The translations under genes were made by a program, and so were the position numbers. From the NCBI GenBank assembly GCA_945872245.1, contig CAMBZB010000008.1:1-64000 (forward strand): a stretch of 64,000 nt of DNA, written 5' to 3'. A model generated the notes under the pieces. It did not search any database. It saw nothing but the letters and a program-made list of their open reading frames with translations, and had not been told where the DNA came from. Source of the stretch: Flavobacterium psychrophilum (GTDB lineage Bacteria > Bacteroidota > Bacteroidia > Flavobacteriales > Flavobacteriaceae). The stretch's first letter is position 1; every line of letters begins with the position of its first letter. Shown here one piece after another: positions 1 through 8,779 of the stretch.

Positions 1-468
1 AAACTTTCTCAAGTAAAAAACATACTAAAAACGGTTGAAGCGGTAAACTTCAACTTGCCTAACGGAACAACGGTTCCTGAACATTTTCACGTTACCGAAG
101 TAGGTTTAATAACCAAAAAATTTATCGATTGTGGAGGAACAGTTCGAAATGAATCCGTGGTTAATTTCCAGTTATGGGATGCCAATGATTTTGAACACCG
201 TTTGAAACCTCAAAAATTACTCAATATCATTGAACTTTCTGAAAAAGTATTGGGAATAGGGGATTTCGAAATCGAGGTGGAATATCAAAGCAAGACAATC
301 GGAAAATATGATTTAGATTTCAATGGAAAAGACTTTGTTTTGTTGAACAAAAAAACCGCTTGTTTAGCCCAAGATCAATGTGGGATTCCAGTCGAAAAAC
401 AAAAAGTGAAATTATCGGAATTAAACAACCAACAAAACTGCTGTTCTCCGGGAGGAAGCTGTTGTTAA
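1..468 (+). CDS. DUF6428 family protein of arsenic operon (5' partial)
   Basis: The reading frame is open from the first base of the window, so the start codon lies just upstream. About 155 residues are visible. The sequence matches my memory of DUF6428, a small protein found in Bacteroidetes ars operons; its biochemical role is unknown. The core is soluble and starts with a conserved-looking segment (PNGTTVPEHFHVTEVG). The C-terminal tail carries two Cys pairs (NCCSPGGSCC), which could bind arsenite or another thiophilic metal; that is inference. It is followed after 28 nt by an arsenate reductase-like gene and then an ACR3 pump. An arsR regulator is expected upstream, outside the window. 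Confidence 0.8.
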   Translation, partial: KLSQVKNILKTVEAVNFNLPNGTTVPEHFHVTEVGLITKKFIDCGGTVRNESVVNFQLWDANDFEHRLKPQKLLNIIELSEKVLGIGDFEIEVEYQSKTIGKYDLDFNGKDFVLLNKKTACLAQDQCGIPVEKQKVKLSELNNQQNCCSPGGSCC

Positions 469-496
469 TTTATCCATTTTAAAATTTTAAATAAAA

Positions 497-1129
497 ATGA
501 TCAAAACCAAAACAAGCCTATTTCTAGAAATTGAAAATGTAATTTCTACTTTAAACTTCGAAAGTATTTCAGTAGAACGTATAGCCATTCTCCAACCGCT
601 GATTGATTTTATTCAAACCAAAGTAAACAATCAACAAGAGGTAAGACTGAACTTAATTTGTACACATAATTCCAGAAGGAGCCATTTGTCCCAAGTTTGG
701 GCACAAACTGCGGCTGCACATTATGATATTAAAAATGTATTCTCTTATTCTGGTGGCACAGAAGCTACTGCTATGTTTCCTATGGCAGTCAAAACTTTGG
801 CAAAACAAGGGTTTCAAATTAAAACTATTGCCGAAGGAAATAACCCAATCTACGCCATTAAATATAGTCAAAACGAACATCCCGTCATTGGTTTTTCTAA
901 AACCTTTGACGATGTATTTAACCCGAAAAGTGATTTTGCCGCAATTATGACCTGTTCCTCTGCCGATCAGGGTTGTCCATTTATTGCTGGTGCCGAAAAA
1001 CGATTTCCGATTACTTTTGAAGACCCAAAAGCATTTGACAACACACCACAACAAGCCCAAAAATATGAAGAAAGAAGCGTGCAAATTGCAACCGAAATCT
1101 TTTATGTTTTTTCACAAATAAAAAAATAG
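497..1129 (+). CDS. Arsenate reductase / low-molecular-weight phosphatase-like protein
   Basis: 210 aa, cytoplasmic. The P-loop CX5R (C55-THNSR-R61, in [10 protein letters not shown]) identifies the LMW protein tyrosine phosphatase / thioredoxin-coupled arsenate reductase fold. A DPKAFD segment supplies the usual C-terminal catalytic Asp, and two further Cys ([10 protein letters not shown]) could act as resolving thiols. The protein is longer than classic ArsC (about 130 aa), with roughly 45 extra N-terminal residues. It lies between the DUF6428 gene and an arsenite efflux gene only 2 nt downstream, so the likely role is reduction of arsenate to arsenite. A true phosphotyrosine phosphatase role is less likely given this context. 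Confidence 0.85.
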   Translation: MIKTKTSLFLEIENVISTLNFESISVERIAILQPLIDFIQTKVNNQQEVRLNLICTHNSRRSHLSQVWAQTAAAHYDIKNVFSYSGGTEATAMFPMAVKTLAKQGFQIKTIAEGNNPIYAIKYSQNEHPVIGFSKTFDDVFNPKSDFAAIMTCSSADQGCPFIAGAEKRFPITFEDPKAFDNTPQQAQKYEERSVQIATEIFYVFSQIKK

Positions 1130-1131
1130 AC

Positions 1132-2196
1132 ATGTCAGCAACGAATTGTGCCCCAGTAGTAGAACGGAAAAAATTAGGTTTCCTTGATCGTTTTTTGACA
1201 CTTTGGATATTTTTGGCTATGGTTTTTGGTGTGGCAGTCGGGTATTTTATACCTTCAAGCAGCGGGCTTATCAATTCCTTTTCAAGCGGAACCACTAATA
1301 TACCTTTGGCAATCGGACTAATCCTGATGATGTATCCACCATTGGCAAAAGTAAAATATGAACAAATGGGCGAGGTGTTCAAAAACACAAAAGTTTTAGG
1401 TGCTTCCTTGTTCCTCAACTGGATTGTGGGACCCATATTAATGTTTGCTTTGGCATTAATGTTTTTAAAGGGTTATCCCGAATATATGATTGGTGTAATC
1501 CTGATTGGTTTGGCACGTTGTATTGCAATGGTCGTCGTTTGGAATGATTTAGCCGACGGAAACCGGGAATATGCAGCGGGTTTAATCGCATTGAACAGTA
1601 TTTTTCAGGTATTGCTTTACAGTGTTTATGCTTATGTTTTCATTACCATTTTGCCTCCTTATTTTGGCTATACCGGTTTTGAAGTCAACATCAGCATAGG
1701 ACAAATTGCCGAAAGTGTGGGAATCTATCTAGGAATCCCCTTTGCACTTGGAATAATCAGCCGTTATGCACTTATTGCTCTTAAAGGCGCCCAATGGTTT
1801 GAAACCAAATTCGTTCCGTTTATTTCTCCAATAACATTACTGTCGTTGTTGTTTACCATTATTTTAATGTTTAGCCTGAAAGGCGAATTGATTATACAAA
1901 TACCAATGGATGTGTTGCGTATTGCGATTCCGCTAGTGATTTATTTTGTAATTATGTTCGTTACTAGTTTCTTCATCGGCAAATATTTTGGTGCCGATTA
2001 TTCTAAATCGACAGCCATCGCATTTACGGCGACAGGTAATAATTTCGAATTGGCCATTGCAGTGGCCATAGGAGTTTTCGGCATCAATAGTGGGCAAGCT
2101 TTTGCGGGTGTTATTGGCCCGTTGGTCGAAGTGCCGGCATTAATTGCCTTAGTAAATGTGGCTTTTTGGTTTAGAAAGAAATATTACACTAAATAA
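1132..2196 (+). CDS. arsB: ACR3-family arsenite efflux transporter
   Basis: 354 aa, about ten transmembrane helices. It exports arsenite across the inner membrane using the proton-motive force. The family signature with the catalytic cysteine is present at C130 ([18 protein letters not shown]), and the conserved region around residues 300-330 ([29 protein letters not shown]) is typical of ACR3. It starts 2 nt after the arsenate reductase-like gene, so the two are surely co-transcribed, and a hairpin terminator follows the stop codon. The symbol arsB is used loosely; acr3 would be equally correct. Confidence 0.93.
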   Translation: MSATNCAPVVERKKLGFLDRFLTLWIFLAMVFGVAVGYFIPSSSGLINSFSSGTTNIPLAIGLILMMYPPLAKVKYEQMGEVFKNTKVLGASLFLNWIVGPILMFALALMFLKGYPEYMIGVILIGLARCIAMVVVWNDLADGNREYAAGLIALNSIFQVLLYSVYAYVFITILPPYFGYTGFEVNISIGQIAESVGIYLGIPFALGIISRYALIALKGAQWFETKFVPFISPITLLSLLFTIILMFSLKGELIIQIPMDVLRIAIPLVIYFVIMFVTSFFIGKYFGADYSKSTAIAFTATGNNFELAIAVAIGVFGINSGQAFAGVIGPLVEVPALIALVNVAFWFRKKYYTK

Positions 2197-2197
2197 C

Positions 2198-2230
2198 AAA
2201 CCCGACATTTTTTTAAAACTTGCCGGGTTT
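2198..2230 (+). terminator. Intrinsic terminator of ars operon
   Basis: Inverted repeat AAACCCG ... CGGGTTT right after the arsB stop codon, followed by an AT-rich stretch. It sits between two converging genes and could also serve prfB on the other strand. Confidence 0.6.
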
Positions 2231-2260
2231 AATTTATTTCTAAACACTGAACACTGCCAA

Positions 2261-3359
2261 CTATTCTTCTTCTCGTTGTCCCATCATCATCAAATAAGCT
2301 TTTAGAAACCCATCGATTTCACCATTCATTACGCCATCAACATTACTGGTTTCATATCCAGTGCGAACATCTTTGACCAATTTATAAGGTTGCATCACGT
2401 AATTTCGGATTTGCGAACCCCATTCAATTTTCATTTTCCCAGCTTCGATATCGGAGCGTTGTTCCTGTTGTTTTTTCAATTCAATTTCATACAATTGAGA
2501 CTTCAGCATTTGCATCGCCCGGTTTCTGTTGTCGTGTTGCGAACGCGTTTCTGAACATTGAATTTGGATTCCTGATGGCTTATGGTTCAACTGCACTTTA
2601 GTTTCCACTTTATTCACGTTTTGACCACCAGCACCACTGGATCTGGCAGTCGTGATTTCAATATCGGCAGGATTGATTTCGATTTCTATGGTATCGTCAA
2701 CCAATGGATATACATAAACCGATGCAAAAGAGGTGTGTCGCTTGGCATTGCTATCAAAAGGGGAAATGCGAACCAATCGATGTACGCCGTTTTCACCTTT
2801 TAAATAGCCAAAAGCAAAGTCACCTTCAATTTCGAGCGTCACGGTTTTTATGCCAGCCACATCGCCTTCCTGATAATTGAGTTCGCGTATTTTGTATCCT
2901 GATTTTTCGGCCCACATCATATACATTCGCATCAACATCGAAGCCCAATCGCAACTTTCCGTTCCTCCGGCACCGGCCGTAATTTGCAAAACGGCACTCA
3001 AACTGTCGCCTTCATCAGACAACATATTTTTGAATTCGATGGCTTCAATATGGTTTTTGGTAGCGGCATATTGCTCGTCTAATTCTTCCACGGAAAGTTC
3101 TCCTTCTTTAAAAAATTCGTAAGCGAGTTGCAACTCGTCGGCCATTTCGACTGATTTGTTGTAGTCTTCAATCCATTTTTTCTTGGAACGAAGATTTTTT
3201 ACGTAGATTTCAGCTTCCTTTGGATTGTTCCAAAAATCGGGAGCCAAGGTTTTTTCTTCTTCGTTGGTAATTTCGATTAGTTTGGCATCAACGTCAAAGA
3301 TACCTCCTCAACGCACCAAGGCGCTCTACAATACCTTTTATTTGTTCGGTAGTTGTCAT
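2261..3359 (-). CDS. prfB: Peptide chain release factor 2 (programmed +1 frameshift)
   Basis: RF2 recognises UGA and UAA stop codons and hydrolyses peptidyl-tRNA. The ATG at 3359 opens a 21-codon frame ending in an in-frame TGA at 3294-3296. A +1 slip at CTT-TGA-C joins it to the main frame, giving about 365 aa, the normal RF2 length. The main frame has the catalytic GGQ loop ([18 protein letters not shown]) and the SPF anticodon-like tripeptide ([12 protein letters not shown]). A gene finder that ignores the shift would start around 3247 and lose about 37 residues. It is divergent from the threonine aldolase gene, with a 49-nt spacer. Confidence 0.95.
3293..3308 (-). promoter_or_regulatory. 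prfB programmed +1 frameshift site
   Basis: On the minus strand the site reads AGGAGG-TAT-CTT-TGA-C. An internal Shine-Dalgarno-like AGGAGG lies 3 nt before the slippery CTT, followed by the UGA stop and a C. This is the classical RF2 autoregulation signal: low RF2 slows termination at UGA and favours the +1 shift. It shows that this bacterium still uses anti-SD pairing here, although flavobacterial starts rarely rely on SD. Confidence 0.93.
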
Positions 3360-3369
3360 AAATTATATT

Positions 3370-3377
3370 TAATTTTG
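3370..3377 (+). promoter_or_regulatory. Candidate -7 element for threonine aldolase gene
   Basis: TAATTTTG matches the Bacteroidetes -7 consensus TAnnTTTG, 31 nt before the ATG at 3409. No TTG at the ideal upstream spacing was found, so this is tentative. Confidence 0.35.
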
Positions 3378-3382
3378 TGGCA

Positions 3383-3390
3383 CAAAAATA
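3383..3390 (-). promoter_or_regulatory. Candidate -7 element for prfB
   Basis: The minus strand reads TATTTTTG, a TAnnTTTG match 24 nt upstream of the prfB ATG and back to back with the element for the divergent gene. No clear -33 TTG. Confidence 0.35.
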
Positions 3391-3408
3391 CTATTTCATT
3401 TTTATATT

Positions 3409-4434
3409 ATGGAAATAAATTTAGTCAGTGATACTGTAACGAAACCTACGCAAGAAATGTTACGTTTTATGTTTCAAGCCGAAGTGGGGGACGATGTTTA
3501 TAAACAAGATCCAACAGTAATTGAATTGGAAGCTAAAGTTGCTGAAATGTTCGGGATGGAAGCGGCACTTTTTTTTCCTTCGGGTACGATGGCCAACCAA
3601 ACGGCCATTAAATTACATACTCAACCAGGTGAGCAATTAATCGCCGATAAGTATGCTCATGTTTATAATTATGAAGGTGGCGGTGTTTCCTTTAATAGTG
3701 GGGTTTCATGCTGCTTATTGAACGGAAATCGCGGAATGATTACTGCGGAACAAGTTGCTGGCTCGATCAATGATCCGGAATTTTATCACAGTCCGCTTAC
3801 GAGTTTGGTTTGTGTTGAAAACACGACTAATAAAGGTGGTGGTGCTTGTTATGACTTTGAAGAATTCAAGAAAATCCGACAAGTTTGCGAAACCCATAAT
3901 CTGAAATTTCACTTGGATGGTGCACGAATTTGGAATGCTTTGGTTGCCACCAATGACAATCCAAAAGACTACGGAAAAGTGTTTCACACCATTTCTGTTT
4001 GCTTATCCAAAGGTTTGGGGGCGCCAATTGGTTCCCTTCTTTTATCGGATAAAGCAACTATTCACAGCGCTTTGAGGATCCGTAAAATTCTTGGTGGCGG
4101 AATGCGTCAAGTTGGTTATTTAGCTGCAGCAGGAATTTACGCATTGGACAACCACATCGAAAGATTGACAGACGACCACAGACGTGCCAAGGAATTGGGA
4201 GCTGTTTTGGAAAAACTGAATTGGGTTGCTAAAGTGGAACCAATAGAAACGAATATCTTGATTTTCTCAGTTCAACCTCAAATAAATGAGGCCGTTTTGA
4301 TGGAAAAATTAAAACAAAAAGGAATCTCTATAAGTTTGATGGGACAGGGAAAATTGCGCATCGTTACACATTTGGATTACCGCGAAGTGATGCACACTTA
4401 TGTGTTGGAAACTTTCGAAAAACTTACTTTATAG
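3409..4434 (+). CDS. ltaE: Low-specificity L-threonine aldolase
   Basis: 341 aa, cytoplasmic PLP enzyme of fold type I that cleaves L-threonine or allo-threonine to glycine and acetaldehyde. The N-terminus (INLVSDTVTKP) and the GDDVYKQDPTV segment are family hallmarks. The PLP-binding lysine is K201 in SVCLSKGLGAPIGS, and the PLP-ring aspartate lies in LKFHLDGARIWNA (D170). The length is normal and the gene stands alone on the plus strand. The symbol is by family; species differ in using ltaA or ltaE for stereospecific variants, which cannot be told from sequence. Confidence 0.92.
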   Translation: MEINLVSDTVTKPTQEMLRFMFQAEVGDDVYKQDPTVIELEAKVAEMFGMEAALFFPSGTMANQTAIKLHTQPGEQLIADKYAHVYNYEGGGVSFNSGVSCCLLNGNRGMITAEQVAGSINDPEFYHSPLTSLVCVENTTNKGGGACYDFEEFKKIRQVCETHNLKFHLDGARIWNALVATNDNPKDYGKVFHTISVCLSKGLGAPIGSLLLSDKATIHSALRIRKILGGGMRQVGYLAAAGIYALDNHIERLTDDHRRAKELGAVLEKLNWVAKVEPIETNILIFSVQPQINEAVLMEKLKQKGISISLMGQGKLRIVTHLDYREVMHTYVLETFEKLTL

Positions 4435-4584
4435 AAAATTGTTTATTAGAATTCCAATAATAACATAAATAGCAATTATAATTAATACTTTAATATACTT
4501 TGAATTATCACTAGGAAAATTTCTGTAATAATTGTTAGAATTAATATGATGTATTCTTCGCTTTTTTTCATGTTTGTTTTCCAT
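4429..4584 (-). CDS. Small single-TM membrane protein (51 aa)
   Basis: An open frame below the usual length cut-off. It starts at ATG 4584 and ends at TAA, overlapping the last 6 nt of the convergent threonine aldolase gene. The N-terminus is basic and polar (MENKHEKKRRIHH), residues 15-30 are Asn/Tyr-rich, and residues 32-48 form one hydrophobic helix (VLIIIAIYVIIGILI). The positive-then-hydrophobic layout of a C-tail-anchored peptide makes coding plausible in an otherwise gene-free stretch. I do not recognise a family; function unknown. Confidence 0.45.
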   Translation of the reverse strand: MENKHEKKRRIHHINSNNYYRNFPSDNSKYIKVLIIIAIYVIIGILINNFL

Positions 4585-4738
4585 AATCAGCATTGAATTT
4601 CTATACAATCTTAAAGAATAAAAATGGAATAATTATATTAAAGATTAAACTAAGGGTTAGATTTTTTTAATTCATAAAATAAAAATGATTACATATATAT
4701 ATATCAAAAAAAAGGGGGGGGTAAATTTAAATATATAT
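4585..4738. other. AT-rich spacer with A8-G8 homopolymer
   Basis: No gene seen. The stretch is very AT-rich apart from an A8 run directly followed by a G8 run (4706-4721), which lies 17 nt beyond the stop codon of the GH16 gene. A G8 tract is unusual for this base composition and prone to slippage. Confidence 0.6.
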
Positions 4739-5896
4739 TTATTGATACACCCTAACATAATCTACTTCCATAGCTCCCTGAGTAAAACTTGAGCTGATGT
4801 TTGATTGAATAGCCAGATTTAATAAGAGATACTGTTCTGCATCGAAGGGCCAGGTACTCGCATTTTTTACACTTGGGTTATAGGTATAGTGAATTACGCC
4901 ATTTACAGCAAACTCCATTTTTTCGGCTGTCCAAACCAAAGTATAGATATGATATGCACTTGAAGCGGTTGCGATAGTTTGTCCACCTAAATTTACTGTC
5001 CCTCCATAACTTGATGGTGTATGCATAGCGCTTTGGACGTAATTTTGATTAGTTCCCCAGTGTTCCATAATGTCGATTTCACCACAAGCAGGCCAAAGAG
5101 CAGTTCCATATGTGCTAGACCAAAAACCACCGGGTTCATTTATATTTTTACCCAACGTCCAAATAGCAGGCCAAGTTCCAACTCCAGTAGGTAGTTTAGC
5201 ACGAACTTCTACTTTACCATATTTAAAGGCAAATTTGGAGTTTAATCTAGCAGATGTGTATTGTTTTGTTACACCTTGATCGGTGAAAGGCTCTTTTTTG
5301 GCCACTAAATTTAAAGCGCCATTGTTTTGATAGGTGTTAGTAATAAGATTCGTGTAGTGTTGCACCTCTCCGTTGTACCAACTACCTCCATTAGGAAGCT
5401 GTGTCTGATGGTGCCAATTTGTGCTGTTTACTGCCCCACTTCCATTAAATTCATCAGACCAAACTAAATTAGTGTATCCTGTTGTAGCGCATGAGTTCCA
5501 TATGTACACTCCATTACATTTGCTGATAATTTGTCCGTTTGTTCCAACCGGAACATTAATCCATTGACAAGTACTTCCTGTGAAAAACTCAACCAATAAA
5601 TAATGGGTTCCCGCTGCCCAATTTATAGAAGAAAAAGTTCCAGTTATGGCCTTTCCTTTGCCTATGGTCAAACTTACGTTACCTGAAGTATCACTATATG
5701 GATTTTGAAGTTCACTGTAAACGGTAGTTCCTGTGGTTGAACTTAATTTAATAGTAAACCGTAAACTAATGTATTGGTTTGGCACTATTTGATTGCTACT
5801 GTTTCTAATGGTTGATTCGTAACTGAATCCTTGAGAGTTTTGCGCAGACAGTATAATGAATTGCAAAAGGAATAAAATAGAGAATAATTTTTTCAT
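4739..5896 (-). CDS. Secreted glycoside hydrolase family 16 (beta-glucanase type)
   Basis: 385 aa from the chosen ATG at 5896. An in-frame ATG at 5944 would put 16 residues before an obvious signal peptide (MKKLFSILFLLQFIILSAQ), so I reject it. Residues about 20-130 form a beta-rich, Thr/Ser/Gly-rich N-terminal domain seen in other flavobacterial secreted proteins. Residues about 143-385 are the GH16 jelly-roll catalytic domain with the ExDxxE motif EIDIME (E273 nucleophile, E278 acid/base). The likely substrate is a beta-1,3- or mixed-linkage glucan such as laminarin, by family and not proven. No type IX sorting tail is visible; the protein ends at VDYVRVYQ. It is monocistronic. Confidence 0.88.
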   Translation of the reverse strand: MKKLFSILFLLQFIILSAQNSQGFSYESTIRNSSNQIVPNQYISLRFTIKLSSTTGTTVYSELQNPYSDTSGNVSLTIGKGKAITGTFSSINWAAGTHYLLVEFFTGSTCQWINVPVGTNGQIISKCNGVYIWNSCATTGYTNLVWSDEFNGSGAVNSTNWHHQTQLPNGGSWYNGEVQHYTNLITNTYQNNGALNLVAKKEPFTDQGVTKQYTSARLNSKFAFKYGKVEVRAKLPTGVGTWPAIWTLGKNINEPGGFWSSTYGTALWPACGEIDIMEHWGTNQNYVQSAMHTPSSYGGTVNLGGQTIATASSAYHIYTLVWTAEKMEFAVNGVIHYTYNPSVKNASTWPFDAEQYLLLNLAIQSNISSSFTQGAMEVDYVRVYQ

Positions 5897-6182
5897 TTTT
5901 ATTGGGGTTGAAATTTTTACAAACATAAATATAAACAAACACACGACGATTTATTTTTTCTGCAAAAAACTATACAAAAACCAATCAAAATGTAAAATAA
6001 GCGAACTAAATAGGGTATTTTTTTAATCATTCCAAAATCATGATGTATATAATATTTTTATAAATATTTAAAATTTAAATATTTACAAAAATACTATATT
6101 GTGTTTTTTAAGGTTGGATACTTGGAAGTCGCATAAAATATTATGAGAATTCATTTTAAAACAGTTTAAATAGATATAAGTT

Positions 6183-6503
6183 CTATTTAAACATCTCGTC
6201 CATGCCAGGAATCATAGGCATATCGACTTTAGCTACAGCGTCTAATTCTGTTTGATTTACTTTTGCCGCTTTTTCGATGGCTTTGTTTAGCGTAACGATT
6301 AGGTAATCTTCTAATTGTTCTTTGTCTTGCAATAAGGAGTCATCAATAGTGATGGATTTTAGCTTTCCGTTTGCAGTGAAAGTCACTTTCAATGTACCTT
6401 CATTACTTTGTTCGTCAATTAAAACAGAATCCAAGCGCTTTTTTGTTTCTTCTATTTTTCGTTGGGTTTCTTTCAATTTACCCATCATTCCCATTAAATC
6501 CAT
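6183..6503 (-). CDS. ybaB: YbaB/EbfC family nucleoid-associated protein
   Basis: 106 aa, a small acidic/basic dimeric DNA-binding protein. The N-terminal [21 protein letters not shown] helix and the central beta sheet with the [15 protein letters not shown] segment are diagnostic of the family. The Met-rich C-terminus ([12 protein letters not shown]) resembles homologs. In many bacteria ybaB pairs with dnaX and recR; here it stands alone, divergent from a peptidase gene. Expected role: nucleoid organisation, possibly gene regulation. Confidence 0.9.
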   Translation of the reverse strand: MDLMGMMGKLKETQRKIEETKKRLDSVLIDEQSNEGTLKVTFTANGKLKSITIDDSLLQDKEQLEDYLIVTLNKAIEKAAKVNQTELDAVAKVDMPMIPGMDEMFK

Positions 6504-6570
6504 TTTTATAAGTTTAAATTTTGTGAGGCTAAATTACTATATTGCAAACTAATATTCAATATAATTTTTA

Positions 6571-8706
6571 ATGAAAAATAGATTCATTCTAAGTTGTCTT
6601 TGTGTTATTTTTGTATTCAATTCAACGAATTTCAAAGCTCAAAATATGCCAGAAAAAATACAACCCCCTATTGCCAAAATAATACCTAAAAAATTAGAGA
6701 AATTCGGCGATGTGAGAATTGATAATTACTTTTGGTTGAATGACAGGAAAAATCCAGAAGTCATAGATTATCTTACTAAAGAGAATGCGTATTACAAAAA
6801 AATGACTGTGCATACCAAAATTTTTCAAAAGTCATTGTTTGAAGAAATGAAGGCTAGAATTAAGGAAGACGACGAATCTGTGCCTTACCTTTACAATGGT
6901 TATTACTACATCACTCGTTTTGAAACCGGGAAAGATTACCCTATTTATTCCAGAAAAAAAGAAAGTCTTTCGGCTAAAGAGGAAATCATGTTCGATTGCA
7001 ATAAATTGTCAAAAGGACATGCGTATTTCCAATTGGGAGGTCTGAGCATTAGCCCGGACAATACCTTTGCCACTTTTGCTGTTGATACCATCGGAAGAAG
7101 AATATATTCCATTAAAGTAAAAAACTTAAAAACGAATGAAATTCTTGATGATAAAATCGAAAATACCTCTGGCGACAGCACATGGGCAAATGACAATAAA
7201 ACCATTTTTTATACACATCAAGACAAAGTGACTTTGCGTTCAGACAAAGTTTTTAAACATAAATTGGGTGCTAATTCTGCCGATGATGTTTTAGTATTCG
7301 AAGAAAAAGACGACACTTTTAATGTGGATGTCAGTAAAGAAAAATCAAAGAAATACATTGTTATCAGTTCTTCAAGCACTTTGACAACGGAATATAGAAC
7401 CCTTTTAGCCGACAATCCAGACGGTAAATTCACCGTTTTTCAAAAAAGAGTTAGGGGTTTAGAATATGATATTTCGCATTTTGGCGATAGCTTTTACATT
7501 GTGACCAACAAAGATAAAGCGACCAATTTTAAGTTGATGAAAACACCTGAAAATGCCACTTCAAAAGAAAATTGGAGAGACCTGATTCCGCATAGAGAAG
7601 ATGTTTTGCTGGAAGATATCGAAATTTTTAAAAATTTCTTGGTGGTGGAAGAGCGTTCTAATGGACTCAATAAAATCCGTATCATGCCTTGGAACGGAAA
7701 AGGGGAATATTATTTGCCTTTTGAAAGTGAGACCTACACGGCATATACAACAACCAATGTGGATTTTGACACCGATATTTTACGTTATTCTTATCAATCA
7801 ATGACGACGCCTTCATCAGTAATTGATTTTAATATGAAGACCAAAACCAAGGAAATCAAAAAAGAACAACAAGTTCTAGGCGGAAAATTCGACAAAAATA
7901 ATTACACTGAAGAACGCATTTGGGCAAACGCAAAAGACGGAACGAAGATTCCCATTTCGATGGTTTACAGAAAAGGATTAAAAAAAGATACCCAAAATCC
8001 ATTGTTATTATATGCTTATGGATCTTATGGCCACTCAATGGATGCGACGTTTTCATCGACCCGATTAACGTTGCTTGACAGAGGATTTGTTTTTGCAATC
8101 GCACACATTCGCGGGGGAGAGGATTTAGGACGCCAATGGTATGAAGATGGCAAATTGTTAAAAAAGAAAAATACGTTTACCGATTTTATAGATTGTTCCA
8201 GATTTGTAATTGAACAAAAATACACTTCGCCCGAGCATTTATATGCCGAAGGCGGTTCAGCAGGTGGATTATTGATGGGGGTAGTAGTCAATTTGGCACC
8301 CGAATTGTACCACGGGGTCATTGCTCAAGTTCCTTTTGTTGATGTAATAACGACCATGTTAGATGAAACGATACCATTAACCACCGGAGAATATGATGAA
8401 TGGGGAAATCCAAATCTAAAAAAATATTATAATTATATGGTGTCATATTCGCCTTATGATAATGTAAAAAAGCAAAATTATCCTAATATGTACGTGTCGA
8501 CAGGTTTGCATGATTCGCAGGTACAATACTGGGAACCCGCCAAATGGGTCGCCAAAATAAGAAGTATTAAAACTGATAACACTGTTTTGTTCTTAGACAC
8601 CAATATGGAAGCAGGTCACGGAGGCGCTTCGGGAAGGTTTGAAGCGATTAAAGAATTAGCAAAAGAATACAGTTTTTTATTGGATTTAGAAAAAATTGAA
8701 AAGTAA
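6571..8706 (+). CDS. Secreted S9A peptidase, oligopeptidase B-like
   Basis: 711 aa. A signal peptide spans residues 1-24 (cleavage near FKAQ), so unlike cytosolic E. coli PtrB this enzyme is exported, probably to the periplasm. Residues about 45-430 form the seven-bladed propeller that restricts access to small peptides. The C-terminal alpha/beta hydrolase domain has the full triad: S563 in EGGSAGG, D648 in TGLHDSQV and H683 in AGHGGASGR. The start GDVRIDNYFWLNDR resembles oligopeptidase B more than classic prolyl oligopeptidase, which suggests cleavage after basic residues (inference). Monocistronic, divergent from ybaB. Confidence 0.9.
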   Translation: MKNRFILSCLCVIFVFNSTNFKAQNMPEKIQPPIAKIIPKKLEKFGDVRIDNYFWLNDRKNPEVIDYLTKENAYYKKMTVHTKIFQKSLFEEMKARIKEDDESVPYLYNGYYYITRFETGKDYPIYSRKKESLSAKEEIMFDCNKLSKGHAYFQLGGLSISPDNTFATFAVDTIGRRIYSIKVKNLKTNEILDDKIENTSGDSTWANDNKTIFYTHQDKVTLRSDKVFKHKLGANSADDVLVFEEKDDTFNVDVSKEKSKKYIVISSSSTLTTEYRTLLADNPDGKFTVFQKRVRGLEYDISHFGDSFYIVTNKDKATNFKLMKTPENATSKENWRDLIPHREDVLLEDIEIFKNFLVVEERSNGLNKIRIMPWNGKGEYYLPFESETYTAYTTTNVDFDTDILRYSYQSMTTPSSVIDFNMKTKTKEIKKEQQVLGGKFDKNNYTEERIWANAKDGTKIPISMVYRKGLKKDTQNPLLLYAYGSYGHSMDATFSSTRLTLLDRGFVFAIAHIRGGEDLGRQWYEDGKLLKKKNTFTDFIDCSRFVIEQKYTSPEHLYAEGGSAGGLLMGVVVNLAPELYHGVIAQVPFVDVITTMLDETIPLTTGEYDEWGNPNLKKYYNYMVSYSPYDNVKKQNYPNMYVSTGLHDSQVQYWEPAKWVAKIRSIKTDNTVLFLDTNMEAGHGGASGRFEAIKELAKEYSFLLDLEKIEK

Positions 8707-8729
8707 TTAGAAAATTTTTGTTAAATTTG
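8696..8729 (+). promoter_or_regulatory. Candidate promoter of cysteine/cystathionine synthase gene
   Basis: TTG at 8696-8698 and TAAATTTG at 8722-8729 fit the Bacteroidetes -33/-7 pattern with a 23-nt spacer, the upper end of the accepted range. The start codon lies 50 nt downstream. Confidence 0.4.
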
Positions 8730-8779
8730 CGCAGATTATAGGTTTGAATTAAAAAGAATCCTTGATTAACTATTTTTTT

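Noticed and set aside
653..1084. Minus-strand ORF of 143 aa opposite the arsenate reductase-like gene
   Set aside because: Composition is Phe/Cys/Ser-rich with no motif; it is the antisense shadow of a clear CX5R protein.
1011..1436. Minus-strand ORF of 141 aa across the arsC/arsB junction
   Set aside because: Spans two well-supported plus-strand genes and has no recognisable domain.
6046..6110. Inverted A/T-rich repeats between the GH16 gene and ybaB
   Set aside because: Almost pure A/T, so palindromes arise trivially; no T-run hairpin with GC in the stem.
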